From Erysipelotrichales bacterium (GTDB lineage Bacteria; Bacillota_I; Bacilli_A; Acholeplasmatales; WRBM01): a stretch of 64,000 bases of DNA. Numbering within the stretch: position 1 is the first letter of the stretch; every line of letters starts with the position of its first letter. Below, in pieces: positions 24,460 to 36,100 of the stretch. A program made the translations under genes and the position numbers. The DNA lies in assembly GCA_009784525.1 (NCBI GenBank), contig WRBM01000001.1, positions 47,563-111,562 of the forward strand, in the 5' to 3' direction. Under the pieces are notes generated by a model, which was given only the letters and a program-made list of their open reading frames with translations, had not been told where the DNA came from and made no database searches.

Positions 24460-25215
24460 CTAGATTATCAATCTAATCCATAAGGCTGGTCTAAATCCAA
24501 TATCAGCTCGACCATTGCGCCACGAACCATAAAAATCATTATTTAATCCACCATTAGCTAGTACGCCTGAACCTAAAGCTTGACCTCCAACTCCTGATCC
24601 TGGCGATCTCATCCACCAAATTAATGGTTCAAAGTTATTACTAGTCGCATGATATCCATATGCAATTCTCTCTGCCTGATTAATTCCAATTCCATAAAAG
24701 CGATTAACTTCTGATATGGATAGAATAAATAAATCTTCTGCCACTCCCTGATTAGTGCCTGCTGTTGTTAATCCTTGTACTCCCAACTCATTTGAATTCC
24801 AGTTCCCAGGGTTATTCCTGACATCTTGATTCAAACCATTTGTTTGAACCGCTCTTACTTTTAGTAATGGATCAACATTTACCCACCAATTATTAAGTGC
24901 ATTTCTCAGATGACTTGTATCTGGCAAGTGCACAAAACTACTACCATTATGAAATGGTGTTCCTGCGCCATAAACATCAACTGTCATTATTAAGGCATTA
25001 TTATTATCATCAATATAAACAATAATCCAGTCAATATCACCAACTTGGAATATGTCTCCAACCTCATGCTCTAAAAAACCTTGACCAATTCCAATCTCAC
25101 TATTCGCTCCACTATCTTCAGGAGGATTAACACCTTCAGCCCAAAATGAATATACCCTTATTAATCCAAGTATTACTATTAATAATCCCAAAGTAAAAAT
25201 AAGTGTTCTTCTCAT
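24460..25215 (-). CDS. SipW-signal secreted DUF6273 protein
   Basis: Start at 25215, preceded by AGAGGTGAT; a longer frame to 25242 is less likely. About 251 residues. The signal region ends RVYSFWAEGVNPPEDSG and continues SEIGIG. The rest is a DUF6273 domain: VGDIDWIIVYIDDNNNALIM, LRNALNNWW, a WWMRSPG motif and DIGFRPALWIRL at the end. This domain is found in secreted Firmicutes proteins of unknown role. Ends 27 nt before spoVG, so the two may be co-transcribed. Confidence 0.82.
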   Translation of the reverse strand: MRRTLIFTLGLLIVILGLIRVYSFWAEGVNPPEDSGANSEIGIGQGFLEHEVGDIFQVGDIDWIIVYIDDNNNALIMTVDVYGAGTPFHNGSSFVHLPDTSHLRNALNNWWVNVDPLLKVRAVQTNGLNQDVRNNPGNWNSNELGVQGLTTAGTNQGVAEDLFILSISEVNRFYGIGINQAERIAYGYHATSNNFEPLIWWMRSPGSGVGGQALGSGVLANGGLNNDFYGSWRNGRADIGFRPALWIRLII

Positions 25216-25356
25216 AGTAATATCACCTCTAATCCTAAGCATCTTATCTATATTTTGAATCTATTTTCTTCCTTAAAAATATAACATGATTTATCCAATA
25301 TTCAAAGAAATCTTTTATTTTATGGTAGCACTCCCACATTTTTATTTCCTATAAAA

Positions 25357-25392
25357 AACAATCTCAAACTTAAAATTAGTTAGAGATTGTCT
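25357..25392 (-). terminator. Intrinsic terminator after the 25407 gene
   Basis: ACAATCTC...GAGATTGT stem with TTTTTT-rich exit on the minus strand. Confidence 0.6.
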
Positions 25393-25406
25393 TTGTTTTT
25401 ATTATA

Positions 25407-25913
25407 TTAAATTTCTGATACTTCCTGCTTATTCTTTTTCTCAAAACATGAAAAAATAAATATAAACATATATAAAGCTCCTATTATGCTTGCGATTGTC
25501 ATCGCAGTTATACTACCATATCCTATTGAAAATTCTAAGGTCGATGATCCCCATCCCATTTCTACAACCTCTAATACCTGAGATACCGCAAACCCATAAC
25601 CTAGGCTTGCTAAGGAAATCAATAAATTTAAAACATTTAGTTGTACTTTAAAACGCTCTTGAAGTTTTTGAGTCAGCATCACTTTTCCTATTGAAACTAT
25701 TAACATTGGGACTAATAAAAATCTGAACGCTACTACTAAGATTTCGCTAAAACCAGAACTTCTTTCAATTAACCCAACTAAATTAAAGCCATATATGTGA
25801 GATGTTCCCCAAGAATCATCTCTACTAACAAATGGCATCGATAACCAAAACAACTGACTAATTATTAGAACTGCCCCAATTATTAACAAAATATAAATTA
25901 TTCTTTTCTTCAT
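25407..25913 (-). CDS. Four-helix membrane protein
   Basis: 168 residues with four hydrophobic segments: IIYILLIIGAVLIISQLFWL, ILVVAFRFLLVPMLIVSI, LLISLASLGYGFAVSQVL and ITAMTIASIIGALYMFIFIF. The cytosolic tail is basic and acidic (EKKNKQEVSEI). No family recognised. Follows the 25931 lipoprotein gene by 17 nt, in the same operon. Confidence 0.7.
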   Translation of the reverse strand: MKKRIIYILLIIGAVLIISQLFWLSMPFVSRDDSWGTSHIYGFNLVGLIERSSGFSEILVVAFRFLLVPMLIVSIGKVMLTQKLQERFKVQLNVLNLLISLASLGYGFAVSQVLEVVEMGWGSSTLEFSIGYGSITAMTIASIIGALYMFIFIFSCFEKKNKQEVSEI

Positions 25914-25930
25914 TACTCATCCTCTTATTT

Positions 25931-26464
25931 TTAGATTTCTTGTAATCTACTTTCAATATTGATAATATTACGGATTCCTAATCTTGAATCTACGCTTTGA
26001 TGCTCTCCAGTCGATGTGATTAAATAATAAATATAATCATTATTGCTTGAAATTAAGTTTACTGCGATAACTGCTATTCCTCTTTGAACAGCATCAAAAC
26101 CACCTAGTTGTCCGGTTATAAAAATTGTCACATTCAATTCTTGATTCGAGTTTGAAAGAATTGTAACTTCTCCAACCTTAGCTGCGCTATCAGGTAATGT
26201 GAACGCAACTATTACAAGCCCTACATTACGGCTTACCAGTGCATCACGGTGCCTTCTATTGATATTTGGTATTAACCTTTGAATTCGATTAAACTCTGTT
26301 CTACTCGTTACTAATCGCCCTGAGTATTGCGATCCACCAAATGCTTGACTAAGTACATGACTATCTACTCCAGGATAAGTTGTTTGCAATACACCTAATG
26401 ATTGAGAACACCCCATTAAAACTATAATAAAAACTAAACTTACTACGCTAAAAATTTTCTTCAC
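25931..26464 (-). CDS. Lipoprotein, PrcB-like
   Basis: The start is GTG at 26464. 177 residues with lipobox LMGC (Cys 19). The mature domain (RLVTSRTEFNRIQRLIP, VGLVIVAFTLPDS, VGEVTILSNSNQELNVTIF, AVIAVNL) resembles PrcB-type domains, which assist proteases; the likeness is weak. Lies 16 nt after the 26481 gene. Confidence 0.6.
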   Translation of the reverse strand: MKKIFSVVSLVFIIVLMGCSQSLGVLQTTYPGVDSHVLSQAFGGSQYSGRLVTSRTEFNRIQRLIPNINRRHRDALVSRNVGLVIVAFTLPDSAAKVGEVTILSNSNQELNVTIFITGQLGGFDAVQRGIAVIAVNLISSNNDYIYYLITSTGEHQSVDSRLGIRNIINIESRLQEI

Positions 26465-26480
26465 GTCTTACCCATTACCT

Positions 26481-27566
26481 TTAGCTATTTTCTATTATCC
26501 TATGGGTTATATTAAGATTATCATAATTAAAATCTTTACTAACTCCAACCGCTAGCCTTATAAATCTTTGTGAATTTAAAGACGGACTACTTATTTCACT
26601 TATTTCTATTCTACCAGTTTCAGGAAACGTATTTATTCTTATTCTAGAAGTCCAACTAGCTAGTATAAATCCTACAATTAGCAAATCATTTGCCTCAAAA
26701 AAACTTTGAGAATATCGATTCAATAAGTTTTCAAAATAAAGTGAATTAAGACTATCCCATGGATACTTAATCTTCTCTAAATAATTCCTAAAAACCTTGA
26801 ATGATCTTATTCTAATTAGTGACATTTGAAGTTTATAGGGTAAAGATTCGGAATCAATATCATTTATCTTGATATTTTCAGCGCCTTCTATATCATTCCA
26901 TGCCCATGCTAGAAATAACTGAGTTGAATTATCAAAGAAAAGATTACTATTCCTAAATCTTTCCATTCCGAATGACAACCAAAAATTTCCATTTCTATCT
27001 TCTATCCATCTAACATGTGATCTTTCATAACGACTTCGCCCTCTAAAGAAAATCACTTTAGTATGATGATTAACATCTACTTCTCTTCCAGCTCTTAAAT
27101 AAAAATTAGATACATATTCAAACTCTTTAAATACTCCTATTTTATCTGCATCATCATACAAATTATTTTTTCTTATTCCGTTTTGAATGTGTATTAAATC
27201 GATTCTTGACTCTATTACATAAGACCTTCTATAATTCCAACTCATATCATGTATTACAAAAAATACTTCTCTATCATAATAATTTGTTGTGATTAGTAAT
27301 CTCTTTGAACCTTCAAACTCATACAAAGTAACGTTATATCCTTCATCCATAATGAAATCTTTCATTTGATAAAAATTATAACTAGTATTAAAAAATCCTT
27401 CTACATTATCAAAGTCAGTATCACTAATATCAAAAGGAATCCTAAATTTATATTCTCCATAAAAATCATAGATTGAATCACCTGGTCTTGGATTTGAGCA
27501 CGATGGTCCTGCTAAAATTAATATGAACAAAGCTGTAATTATAATTGAATAGATTTTTTTAATCAT
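26481..27566 (-). CDS. Lipoprotein, longer paralog of the 16726 protein
   Basis: 361 residues. Hydrophobic N-terminus then AGPSC as an imperfect lipobox (Cys 23, Ser before Cys). Residues 28-190 match the 16726 lipoprotein. The extra C-terminal region (200-361) contains a WAWNDIEGAENIKINDI motif and ends in a β-strand. The family is local; function unknown. First gene of an apparent operon with 25931 and 25407. Confidence 0.75.
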   Translation of the reverse strand: MIKKIYSIIITALFILILAGPSCSNPRPGDSIYDFYGEYKFRIPFDISDTDFDNVEGFFNTSYNFYQMKDFIMDEGYNVTLYEFEGSKRLLITTNYYDREVFFVIHDMSWNYRRSYVIESRIDLIHIQNGIRKNNLYDDADKIGVFKEFEYVSNFYLRAGREVDVNHHTKVIFFRGRSRYERSHVRWIEDRNGNFWLSFGMERFRNSNLFFDNSTQLFLAWAWNDIEGAENIKINDIDSESLPYKLQMSLIRIRSFKVFRNYLEKIKYPWDSLNSLYFENLLNRYSQSFFEANDLLIVGFILASWTSRIRINTFPETGRIEISEISSPSLNSQRFIRLAVGVSKDFNYDNLNITHRIIENS

Positions 27567-27656
27567 TATTATTACCTACTTATATGTCTAATCTGATTTT
27601 TATACTACGATTTATTAACCTAAAATCCCAATCAATGGTTATTACAAAATAAAACA

Positions 27657-28028
27657 TCAATCCCTCATTCTAACAACATTAACTGAACTTGGTATTGGTA
27701 AATCTGATAATCTAACCGCAATTCTTGAGCCTAATGAGGGATTTCCTTCCATTGTTTCAAATCTAAATATCATAACATCAAATTCTTGAAAGTAATAATT
27801 GCCATCACCTATAATAAAGTTTATACGTTCAATTCCACGCTCTTCTAAGCCGTTTAATAACTCTTTATTAAATGTGGCGACTTGATTACCCCTAACTTCC
27901 AACCGCAATGGTCCATCCATTCCAATATTCATATTGATTACCACAAAGCAATCTTTATCTGAGCTTGAACATCCAGCTAATGACAATAATAATAGTACTC
28001 CTATAAAAACTGCTAATATTTTTTTCAT
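27657..28028 (-). CDS. Small lipoprotein
   Basis: 123 residues with lipobox LAGC (Cys 20). The mature part is β-rich (CFVVINMNIGMDGPLRLEV, INFIIGDGNYYFQEFDVMIF). AGAGGAAAAAC ribosome site. No family recognised. Confidence 0.72.
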   Translation of the reverse strand: MKKILAVFIGVLLLLSLAGCSSSDKDCFVVINMNIGMDGPLRLEVRGNQVATFNKELLNGLEERGIERINFIIGDGNYYFQEFDVMIFRFETMEGNPSLGSRIAVRLSDLPIPSSVNVVRMRD

Positions 28029-28074
28029 TGTTTTTCCTCTATTTTCTTAATTTTAATGTTTAATTTGTCACAAA

Positions 28075-28494
28075 CTATTCAACTGTTTTATCCTCTTTTA
28101 TATTACTAAATAATTCATAAATAAGAATCGCAACAAATGGATATAGTGGTAGAAACCTTAAAGTAAGATTACGTAAGCTAAACAAGGGCGGAGACAACAC
28201 ATAACTTAAATTATTTAAAATGCATAATTCCCAAATGCTTAATACAGCAATAATATTGATTATAATAATCAAACTAATAATAGTAATTAAACGCATCTTT
28301 TTTGTTCGCTTCTCTGTTTTACAGAAAGCATATACCATTATCCCAACTATAAAAATACCATACATTATATTTACAATTAGTTGAGCTGCTCTTGAATCAT
28401 TCCAATTTCCCCAACCTGCTGTTACTTGTAAAATAGTATATATTATAGTAAATATTAGAATTGCACTGATAAAAAATATTCTTCTTGCTTTCAT
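28075..28494 (-). CDS. Four-helix membrane protein
   Basis: 139 residues with hydrophobic segments IFFISAILIFTIIYTILQV, LIVNIMYGIFIVGIMVYAF, LITIISLIIIINIIAVLSIW and FLPLYPFVAILIYELF. Basic loop KTEKRTKKMR between helices 2 and 3. No family recognised; sits in a row of minus-strand surface/membrane genes. Confidence 0.65.
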   Translation of the reverse strand: MKARRIFFISAILIFTIIYTILQVTAGWGNWNDSRAAQLIVNIMYGIFIVGIMVYAFCKTEKRTKKMRLITIISLIIIINIIAVLSIWELCILNNLSYVLSPPLFSLRNLTLRFLPLYPFVAILIYELFSNIKEDKTVE

Positions 28495-28517
28495 ATAACT
28501 TCTCCTTAGTTTTTAAT

Positions 28518-28757
28518 TTAGGTTGATACTAAAATTTCTTTTTTATCTTGTTTTGATAATCCTACTAAAGCTATCACAACAATAACAATCCCTACACCTA
28601 AGATTATCTTAAGTCTTCCAATTGTGTCTGTTGGTGGTCTTTGTTGGAGATGCTTTAGATATTCCTCATCATTCGGATCATCCATTGCACAACCAATAAG
28701 CATGAAACAAGTAAAAATAAGTGTTGCAAGGATTGATATCTTCTTAAATTTCCTCAT
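28518..28757 (-). CDS. Small lipoprotein with a C-terminal membrane helix
   Basis: 79 residues. Lipobox LIGC (Cys 23), short polar segment (DDPNDEEYLKHLQQRPPTD), then a second hydrophobic helix LKIILGVGIVIVVIALVGL and a basic tail. Both ends are membrane-linked, an uncommon layout. CGAGAGGTGATT ribosome site and a TATAAT promoter about 40 nt upstream. Confidence 0.65.
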   Translation of the reverse strand: MRKFKKISILATLIFTCFMLIGCAMDDPNDEEYLKHLQQRPPTDTIGRLKIILGVGIVIVVIALVGLSKQDKKEILVST

Positions 28758-28847
28758 TTAATCACCTCTCGTCAAATAGATTGTACTTATGTTTTTATTA
28801 TATCAAAATATGTGAGAAAACGATTTCATTTTTTCGAATAAAAAGAA

Positions 28848-28880
28848 AAGAAGCAACCACTTTTAGATTTGCTTCTATTT
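28848..28880 (-). terminator. Intrinsic terminator after the putative immunity gene
   Basis: GAAGCAAAT...GGTTGCTTC stem with U-rich exit on the minus strand (TTTTCTTTTTATTCG). Confidence 0.6.
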
Positions 28881-28988
28881 TCTGTTTTTAGTATACCTAC
28901 TACATATACGAGACCAAATATTTCTTCTTTAAGACGTTGTCAACCTACATTATTGAAATCATCAAAAGAGAAGAGACCAACTATTTTG

Positions 28989-30149
28989 TTAAAAATCCGC
29001 CTCTATCCAGTCTTCAAAATCTTTTATAAGTTCTTTATTCTTATTCGCTTTTCTAGTTAACTGAATAGAATAGTCACAGTAGTCTAGATTATGAATAATG
29101 ATTGGCACTTCTTTTCCAAAAACTTTTTTGATAAGATCATCTTCATGAATTTGATCTAATACTTTAAAAAGCACTTTATGGAACAATCTATTTTCTATTA
29201 AATCAGTTATAGAATAAATCTTATCTTTTTTATAGTCAACATATTCCATCCAATTAAGGAAAAAGTCTTTTTCTTCAGCAGTATCTAAAACAAATCCAAT
29301 GACGTCTTGTTGCCAAAAGGCTATATTCCATCTTTCTTCAGAAGCCAGATCTTGATTTTTATCTGTTTCTTCATTATAGCTAAGTTCAATATTATTGACA
29401 CCCTTTAATAAAACGGAAACTGCATATCCATTTTTTATTTGCCAGTTAGAAATAATATTAGTAATTTTTTTATATAAAAAGTTATATACAGTTTCATTTT
29501 CTACCTTTATTAGTTCCTTGTATTTATTTCTTTTTTCTAAAATTGAAATCGGAAACCGAAATTCGCGAAATAAATATGCTTTTTCTCTATAAATAGGTAA
29601 TGGTTCAATTGCGCAATAGTCACCATGAGTTATTATGAGTTCAGTCGTAGTATACTTGTAAAGATATTCTGTGAAATGATCAATTTTTTCTTTTTCTAAA
29701 AAAGGAGATTGTTCAAAGATAAAACTAATCTGGCGGCCTTTATCATCATATTCACATTTTGCCACAGAGTACAGTCTTTTTTTATTTATAACTTCATATC
29801 CTAATATAAAAGTGCTTTTTTCTTGATGATAATAAAAACATATATAACTCAATTCACTGTCAAGATATTTCTCAACCATAATTAATTTATCACCTGAAAA
29901 ATAATATATAAAATCATATTTCTTAGGTTTTTTTAAATACAGTTTACCTCTAACGTAATTATTAACATTTAACCATTCATATAAATCCATTGGAGAATAA
30001 TAACCATAAAAACTAAAGCTATTTCCTTTACTATACTCTTCTCTATCTGACAAAGCCTTGAATTCTTCATATTGCGAATCAATGTTATCAGAAAAATATT
30101 TATCTTTTATACCTTCCATCATTATAATCTTATTTTGATTAATATCCAT
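28989..30149 (-). CDS. Putative immunity protein for the Rhs toxin
   Basis: 386 residues, no signal peptide. It starts 3 nt past the toxin stop, and its ribosome site GGAGGG lies in the toxin's final codons, so the two proteins are made together. This is the standard place of an immunity gene in polymorphic toxin loci. The sequence (FYGYYSPMDLYEWLNVN, IYYFSGDKLIMVEKYL, an acidic tail IKDFEDWIEADF) matches no family I can name. It would bind and block the AHH-like nuclease tip in the cytosol. Confidence 0.6.
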   Translation of the reverse strand: MDINQNKIIMMEGIKDKYFSDNIDSQYEEFKALSDREEYSKGNSFSFYGYYSPMDLYEWLNVNNYVRGKLYLKKPKKYDFIYYFSGDKLIMVEKYLDSELSYICFYYHQEKSTFILGYEVINKKRLYSVAKCEYDDKGRQISFIFEQSPFLEKEKIDHFTEYLYKYTTTELIITHGDYCAIEPLPIYREKAYLFREFRFPISILEKRNKYKELIKVENETVYNFLYKKITNIISNWQIKNGYAVSVLLKGVNNIELSYNEETDKNQDLASEERWNIAFWQQDVIGFVLDTAEEKDFFLNWMEYVDYKKDKIYSITDLIENRLFHKVLFKVLDQIHEDDLIKKVFGKEVPIIIHNLDYCDYSIQLTRKANKNKELIKDFEDWIEADF

Positions 30150-30151
30150 AT

Positions 30152-33100
30152 TTACCCTCCAACAGGCGTTCCTAAAATTCCTTGCCAGCCTCTTAGTGTA
30201 TTTTCCACAGCCGTTTGTCCCCCTATTCTGTTAGCCCACTTTAAAGATCTATAAACTAATCTATGGTATACATTTGTATGCATAACCCTATGCATTCTAT
30301 AGTTAACCATTATGAGATTAATTGGATTATTTATTTTTATACCGTGTTCAGCCAAAATATCACGTGATCCTTGGGCTCTTCTAGCATATTGTGCAACTAT
30401 ATGATGTTTTTCATCAGGTTTCCCATAGGTACTGCTCAAAACTAACCCTGCTATAAATGCTGTCATTGCCGCTACTGAATCACGAAAATTAATTAGGTTA
30501 GTTGTGCTTCCCGTTGAATCATTTGTTCCACTATTTGGCGGTGACACAGGTGTGCTTGAAGGTGGTCTAATCCCACCTGCAGTATTTGATCCAAGCCACC
30601 ACGCACCACCTACAACTAAAGATGATGCTAATACTACTCCTCGAATAGGTCCGCCACCACTTCTGCCACCTTTTTTAGTAATATCTAGTGATTTACGGCC
30701 AATATCCATAATGAAGAATGTAGATCCTGAAGGATCCCAGTTGATTATCGGATTATTACCACAATACACAAATAGATTAAGTCCGCCAATATTATCTAAA
30801 TCTAAAAACCCTACCCCGTCCGCATTAATAAATCTAGCTAGACGAGCATCATAATACCTGCTTTTTAAATAATAATAATTTGTTTCTCTATCTCTGTAAT
30901 AACCTTTATAAACAAAATTATTAATTTGATCTATAGGCGAGTTAAATGGTTCAACTGAAATTATCCGTCCCCACGCATCATAGCGGTAAGATACTTCAAC
31001 GTTACCCTCTTCATTAATAATTTCTGTAATGATTCCTAAAACATCTCTGACATAGAAATAGTTTCGATCATTAAACTCAAACCCAACTAATAATCCTTCT
31101 TCATTATAATGATATCTTATCGTTTGATTGCCAGTTCTTTCTAATATAATATCTGAACCGTTTAGTTCATATCTTGTTATCTGACCATTGACATTTTTAG
31201 CTATTCTAATGCCTTTTTCATCATATCCATATCTTATATCAAAACTCGAACTAAATGTTCTAAAATTAACATTGGTAAGATTTCTTCCTTCCCAGTTAAA
31301 TTCACGAGCAAATACCCCTACACCAATATGAGAAGGATTACCGGCATAATTAGAATCGTAATTAAAGTTTTGATAGGTTCCTTCACCTACATTATCATAT
31401 ATTTCAATTAATCGATCAGGCCACTGTTGGTCATACTTATACGTATAACTTTCAATTGGAAAATCAGGGTATCCACCACTCTCAAAAATATTCTTTGTCA
31501 AAATATTTCCATTTTCTGTATAAGTAATTAACGTAGTAAGGTCAGATTTAGAATTAACCTCTTTTGTTAACCTTGATAAATAGTCGTATTCAAATTCTTG
31601 TGTCTGATTACCATAATCAATTAATGTAATATTCCCTAACTTATCACGCTCATATTTAACATTACTATTATTAGAACGCCTAATTTCACCAATTTGAAGC
31701 GATGTTGTTGAATCATTGCCCGGATTATTATATAGATAATCTGATTCTATTTTTGCAGTTCCTGTATTAATTACTTCCTTTGTTTTGCGGCCTAAAGAAT
31801 CCACTTGAGCTTTCACGCTCATAAAAGGATTATTGTTTAATAATGCCATTATTTTGTTATTATTAGGTAAATATGGTGTAAATGTTAACATCTCTAATTG
31901 TCCATTTAACCAATTACTTGATACGCCTTGTTTAGTAATACTCGCCCCAATATTTGTCTGTACATCTGTATAGTTCATAAAGTCCGTAAGGCTTACTTGT
32001 CTGTTATTCACAAACATTGTAAATCTATTTGTACCCCATGTAATGGCCACTGTATACCATTCATTCATATTGCAGGTAAAACCTGGCATATTAATACTGT
32101 GTCTGGTTGTAAATAAGACTAATGTGTTATCCTGATTTAATCTTACCCCAAACCTTTCGTTTCCACTAACATTCTCAAAAATAATTCTTGAGTTTCCACC
32201 CATTAAAACCGGTTTGAATCTAATACTCATCGAGCCCATATGTCTGAATTCAAATTTATAGGCTAATGCCGACCTATTAGCTGATAAGCTCAAGCTTCCA
32301 TCATAACTTCCATAAACATGTTTTTGATTTAACAAGTCATATTCAAACAATCTCAACTTATCAAGATTAAACTCTCGTTCCATATCAACTGTAATAATCG
32401 GCTTAACTCCAAATTTAGAGGTAAATGTTCCGTTTAAAGTTACTGTATGAAAATCATTATAAATCAAACTTCGTTCAAATTGCACTCCCGTTTTAGGAAT
32501 TACATTATTCCTTGATTCAACCATTCTTCTCATTTGGCTTATCATCGCATTAAAACTTTGATTAGTATGTCTTGTTGCCCCAATCCCAAGCATGTATACG
32601 CCAATAATTCCTTGGCTATTACCTAAGGTCAATCCGTTTAAGAGTCTTGGATTATTAATTAAAGAAATCGTTAGACTCTCATTATTTACTTGAAGAAAAA
32701 TGTTGCCATTACTAATATTTAGACCAATAAAGTGCCATGCCTGATTTCTAGATACCTGAATATCATCAGATGTCATCGCGATACTTCCATTAGGATTTAG
32801 CGTTCTTAATCTAAAATGATATTGATTCCCTATAGTCCTAACACTAATGCTTATTCTAGGTACTCCAAAATTTAAGGATAAAAATACATCTTCATTAACA
32901 ATTGATTCAAATGTAAACCAACCATAGACTGACTTTTCATCCGCAAATTTATTATGCCAATCAAGCGGTAAATCTGCCCTTCTACTATTTACTGTATTTA
33001 AATCATAATTAACAATTCTTCTTTGAATAATATTATAGTTTTCACCAAAATAATCATCAAACTTTAAATCATCAGATAGTTCTGTTGTTGGTCTAAAGCC

Positions 33101-36100
33101 ATGAGCACCAAGCAGTTGGTTTCTAAAGGTTGAAAGATCATCATCTAGAAAAGTCCTAGCTATTCGCTCTCTTAAGCCTAAGCTATTGTAGCCAGCACTT
33201 TCGTACGCATATTCAAAATCATAACTTCTGACTGTATCATTAATATTATAACTAAATTTTTGGGGCATGTTTAAATTATCATATTCAAAGCCAAATGTTT
33301 TACTTCCGTTGACCTCTTTAATCAGATTTCCTCTTCCATCATAAGAAAAGTAAGTTTCGCCTTTTAAATCTGAAAAAGATTTCATTACTTGATTTAATTC
33401 ATTATATTGATATTTTACTAAAGGTCTACGACCAAAACGAATTTCATCAATTAAGTTATTATCATTATAAATAAAATCAAAAGCTTCTTCTTGATTATTA
33501 CCATACATTTGTCTTGTGATTAATCCTGAATTGATGCCATTAAATAATCTGTCATAACGATAACTCTGAACTACAATATTGCCTGCTAAAACTTGAGTTA
33601 GTCTCCCCCACTCATCATAATTAAAGTTATATCTTGCATCACTATTTGAAACTGACCTTATTGTTAAGTCATTATTGTATTGATAATTGTTTGTACTGCT
33701 TTGATTACCGCTTAACCTTCTGTATGTTATTAAATTGCCGCTTTCATCATATCTGAATTCCGAATCAGTTCCTAAGGGGTCAGTTTGTTTCTGAACTCTA
33801 CCTAAATAATCATAATTAATTAATGTTTGATTACCAAATTCATCTTCGCTACGAATTAACTGATTCTGATTATTAAAATTTTGATTAAAACTTAAAATAT
33901 TAGAACCAGCTTCTATCTTAGTATTGATTACGTTATTATTGTCATCAAATGTAAAATCAATTCTATTTTGATTTTGATCGGTAATAGTTTCTAATCTTCT
34001 TTTTTCATCATAATAAAATCTGGTAATATTACCGGCATCATCAATATTTTGAATAACTCGATTAAAAGAATCATAGTTAATAGTTGTTCTTGTATCTGTA
34101 GATTCTGCTAATGTCAATAAGTTTCCTTTTAAATCATAGTTGTAATATGATCCACTATCTATCTGAAACATCTGAATTCCGGATATTAATAACGTTAATT
34201 CGCCCTGATAATGGTATTCTAATGTAATTCGATTAAACTTCCTAGTCGGCATAATTTTACTGACTACCATTTGCCAATCCTTACTCTGATCTTTAAAATC
34301 AAATTCAAAGGTTTCAGTTGTATCACCATGTAAAAGTATTATAACTTTCGCTATCGCTGCCCTACAAATATCTCCTCTTATCCAACTGACTAAACTTAAA
34401 CTATCATAAGCATTTCCTGAAACTAATAGTCTTTGAAATAGGACTTGCCTTGTCGTTGTTGGGTTAAATTGAAAGGCCCTTCCCCCTAATACAGTATTTA
34501 GTGGTGGCGAGATAGTTAGATTAACCACTTGTCCAAAGTTAATTATTGAATCGTTAACACCATCCCAATTAGCTGTGCCATAGTTAAAGAAACCATTACT
34601 GATTAAGGTTGACTTTGTTATTTCATTATTACTAGTTTGGAAATTATCAAAATAGATGAAGCCGCCTCTTAAATTATCACAATTTATTTCTATTGTCACA
34701 AGTGTGTTATTGCCTGAGACAAAAATATTGTTAATTGTCCGTTTATTCCAGCCACTATTTCTGGGTATTATATTAACGCTTGGATTACTATTGCCAAATC
34801 TTACCGATACATTGACACTACCACTCATATGAATCGTTCTTACATAAAATGATAAATTATATGTTCCGGCATTAAGTCGAATCGTTTGTCTGATTGTATT
34901 AGCTCTGTTTCTTTGTTGGCTTACTCTTAAAATCTGTCTACCTTGTATACCACCAGTAGAAATCTTTACTGTGCTATAATCATCCGCATACCATCTGAAC
35001 AATCTTGGCTCATTTTGTGAACCAATAATATTAAAATCATATGGATCCACTACGTTAAAACTATGATTTAAAATCTCGGCTTGTGAATGATCTATTGTGA
35101 TTGAATTTGCTTGAGGTACCTGACTTCCTGATGTATTTATCATCGAATATTCAGTAGCGGTTGCGTTTAATTCATCATCAATTTTTTGAATCACAAATCC
35201 ATATTTACTATAATAATGGAATACTGACTTATTAGTAAAATCTCTGATTATTGTTGAATTAATATCTGCCCGCCAAATTAAATCCATCCATTTGCCATTT
35301 CGTAGCGGGCTAACTGTCTGGTTAGTGACTCTGGTAACCCTACTTTCAAAATAGTTTATTAGAGCTGCTCGATTTGTTCTTTCATCAATCACTCTTGTTA
35401 ACCAAGCCGAAGTATTATATTCATAACGTGCTATAAATAAAGTCTGATTCGGCTCTACTGCATAATTAATAAATCTGATACTTCTTAAAGTATGAATCCC
35501 ATCATAATCAAATTCTAACCTTTTATGCTCGTTTATAAAATTCACTCTTTGTAAAAAGTTACTGGCATTGTACTCTAAGAAAACCTCATGCCCATCCGCT
35601 TCGATTACGGTAATTCGATTATTAACACTCAAAAAAGTTGTGACACTTCCATCATTTCTTCTAATACTTCTTATTAGTCCCTGGTCTGATAATATTACTT
35701 CATTTTTATCACTATCAATTATTGAGAGTGCATCTCCGCTTCTTTCAATATAGGAAAAATCATCAAGATTTACAAATATATATTGATGATTTGTGATAAT
35801 ATCAACTTCCGCAGCTTGATTTCTTGTTATTCTTTGGTAGTGAATTACTGTTTGATCAGCACTAACGATTGTTATCCTATTGGTTGTGATTGTCACTCCA
35901 TAATCATAGCTCATCCGCCAGCCACCTGGTAGACTTTTAGTTTCTCTTGTGATAATATTTGGTCTTCTATTTGTATTAAAAGCACCAATACTAATTGGAT
36001 TTTTTACAGCAGTGGTTGAAAAACCTTCAAAAAAGTGGGTTAAGCCTCCTGTAAAGTTATTAACAAAACTTGTCCCCGCAAATCCATAACTAAAATCACT

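Noticed and set aside
30504..30854. 116-codon plus-strand frame inside the Rhs gene, and similar plus-strand frames opposite long genes
   Set aside because: They lie antisense to well-supported genes and lack ribosome sites and recognisable domains.
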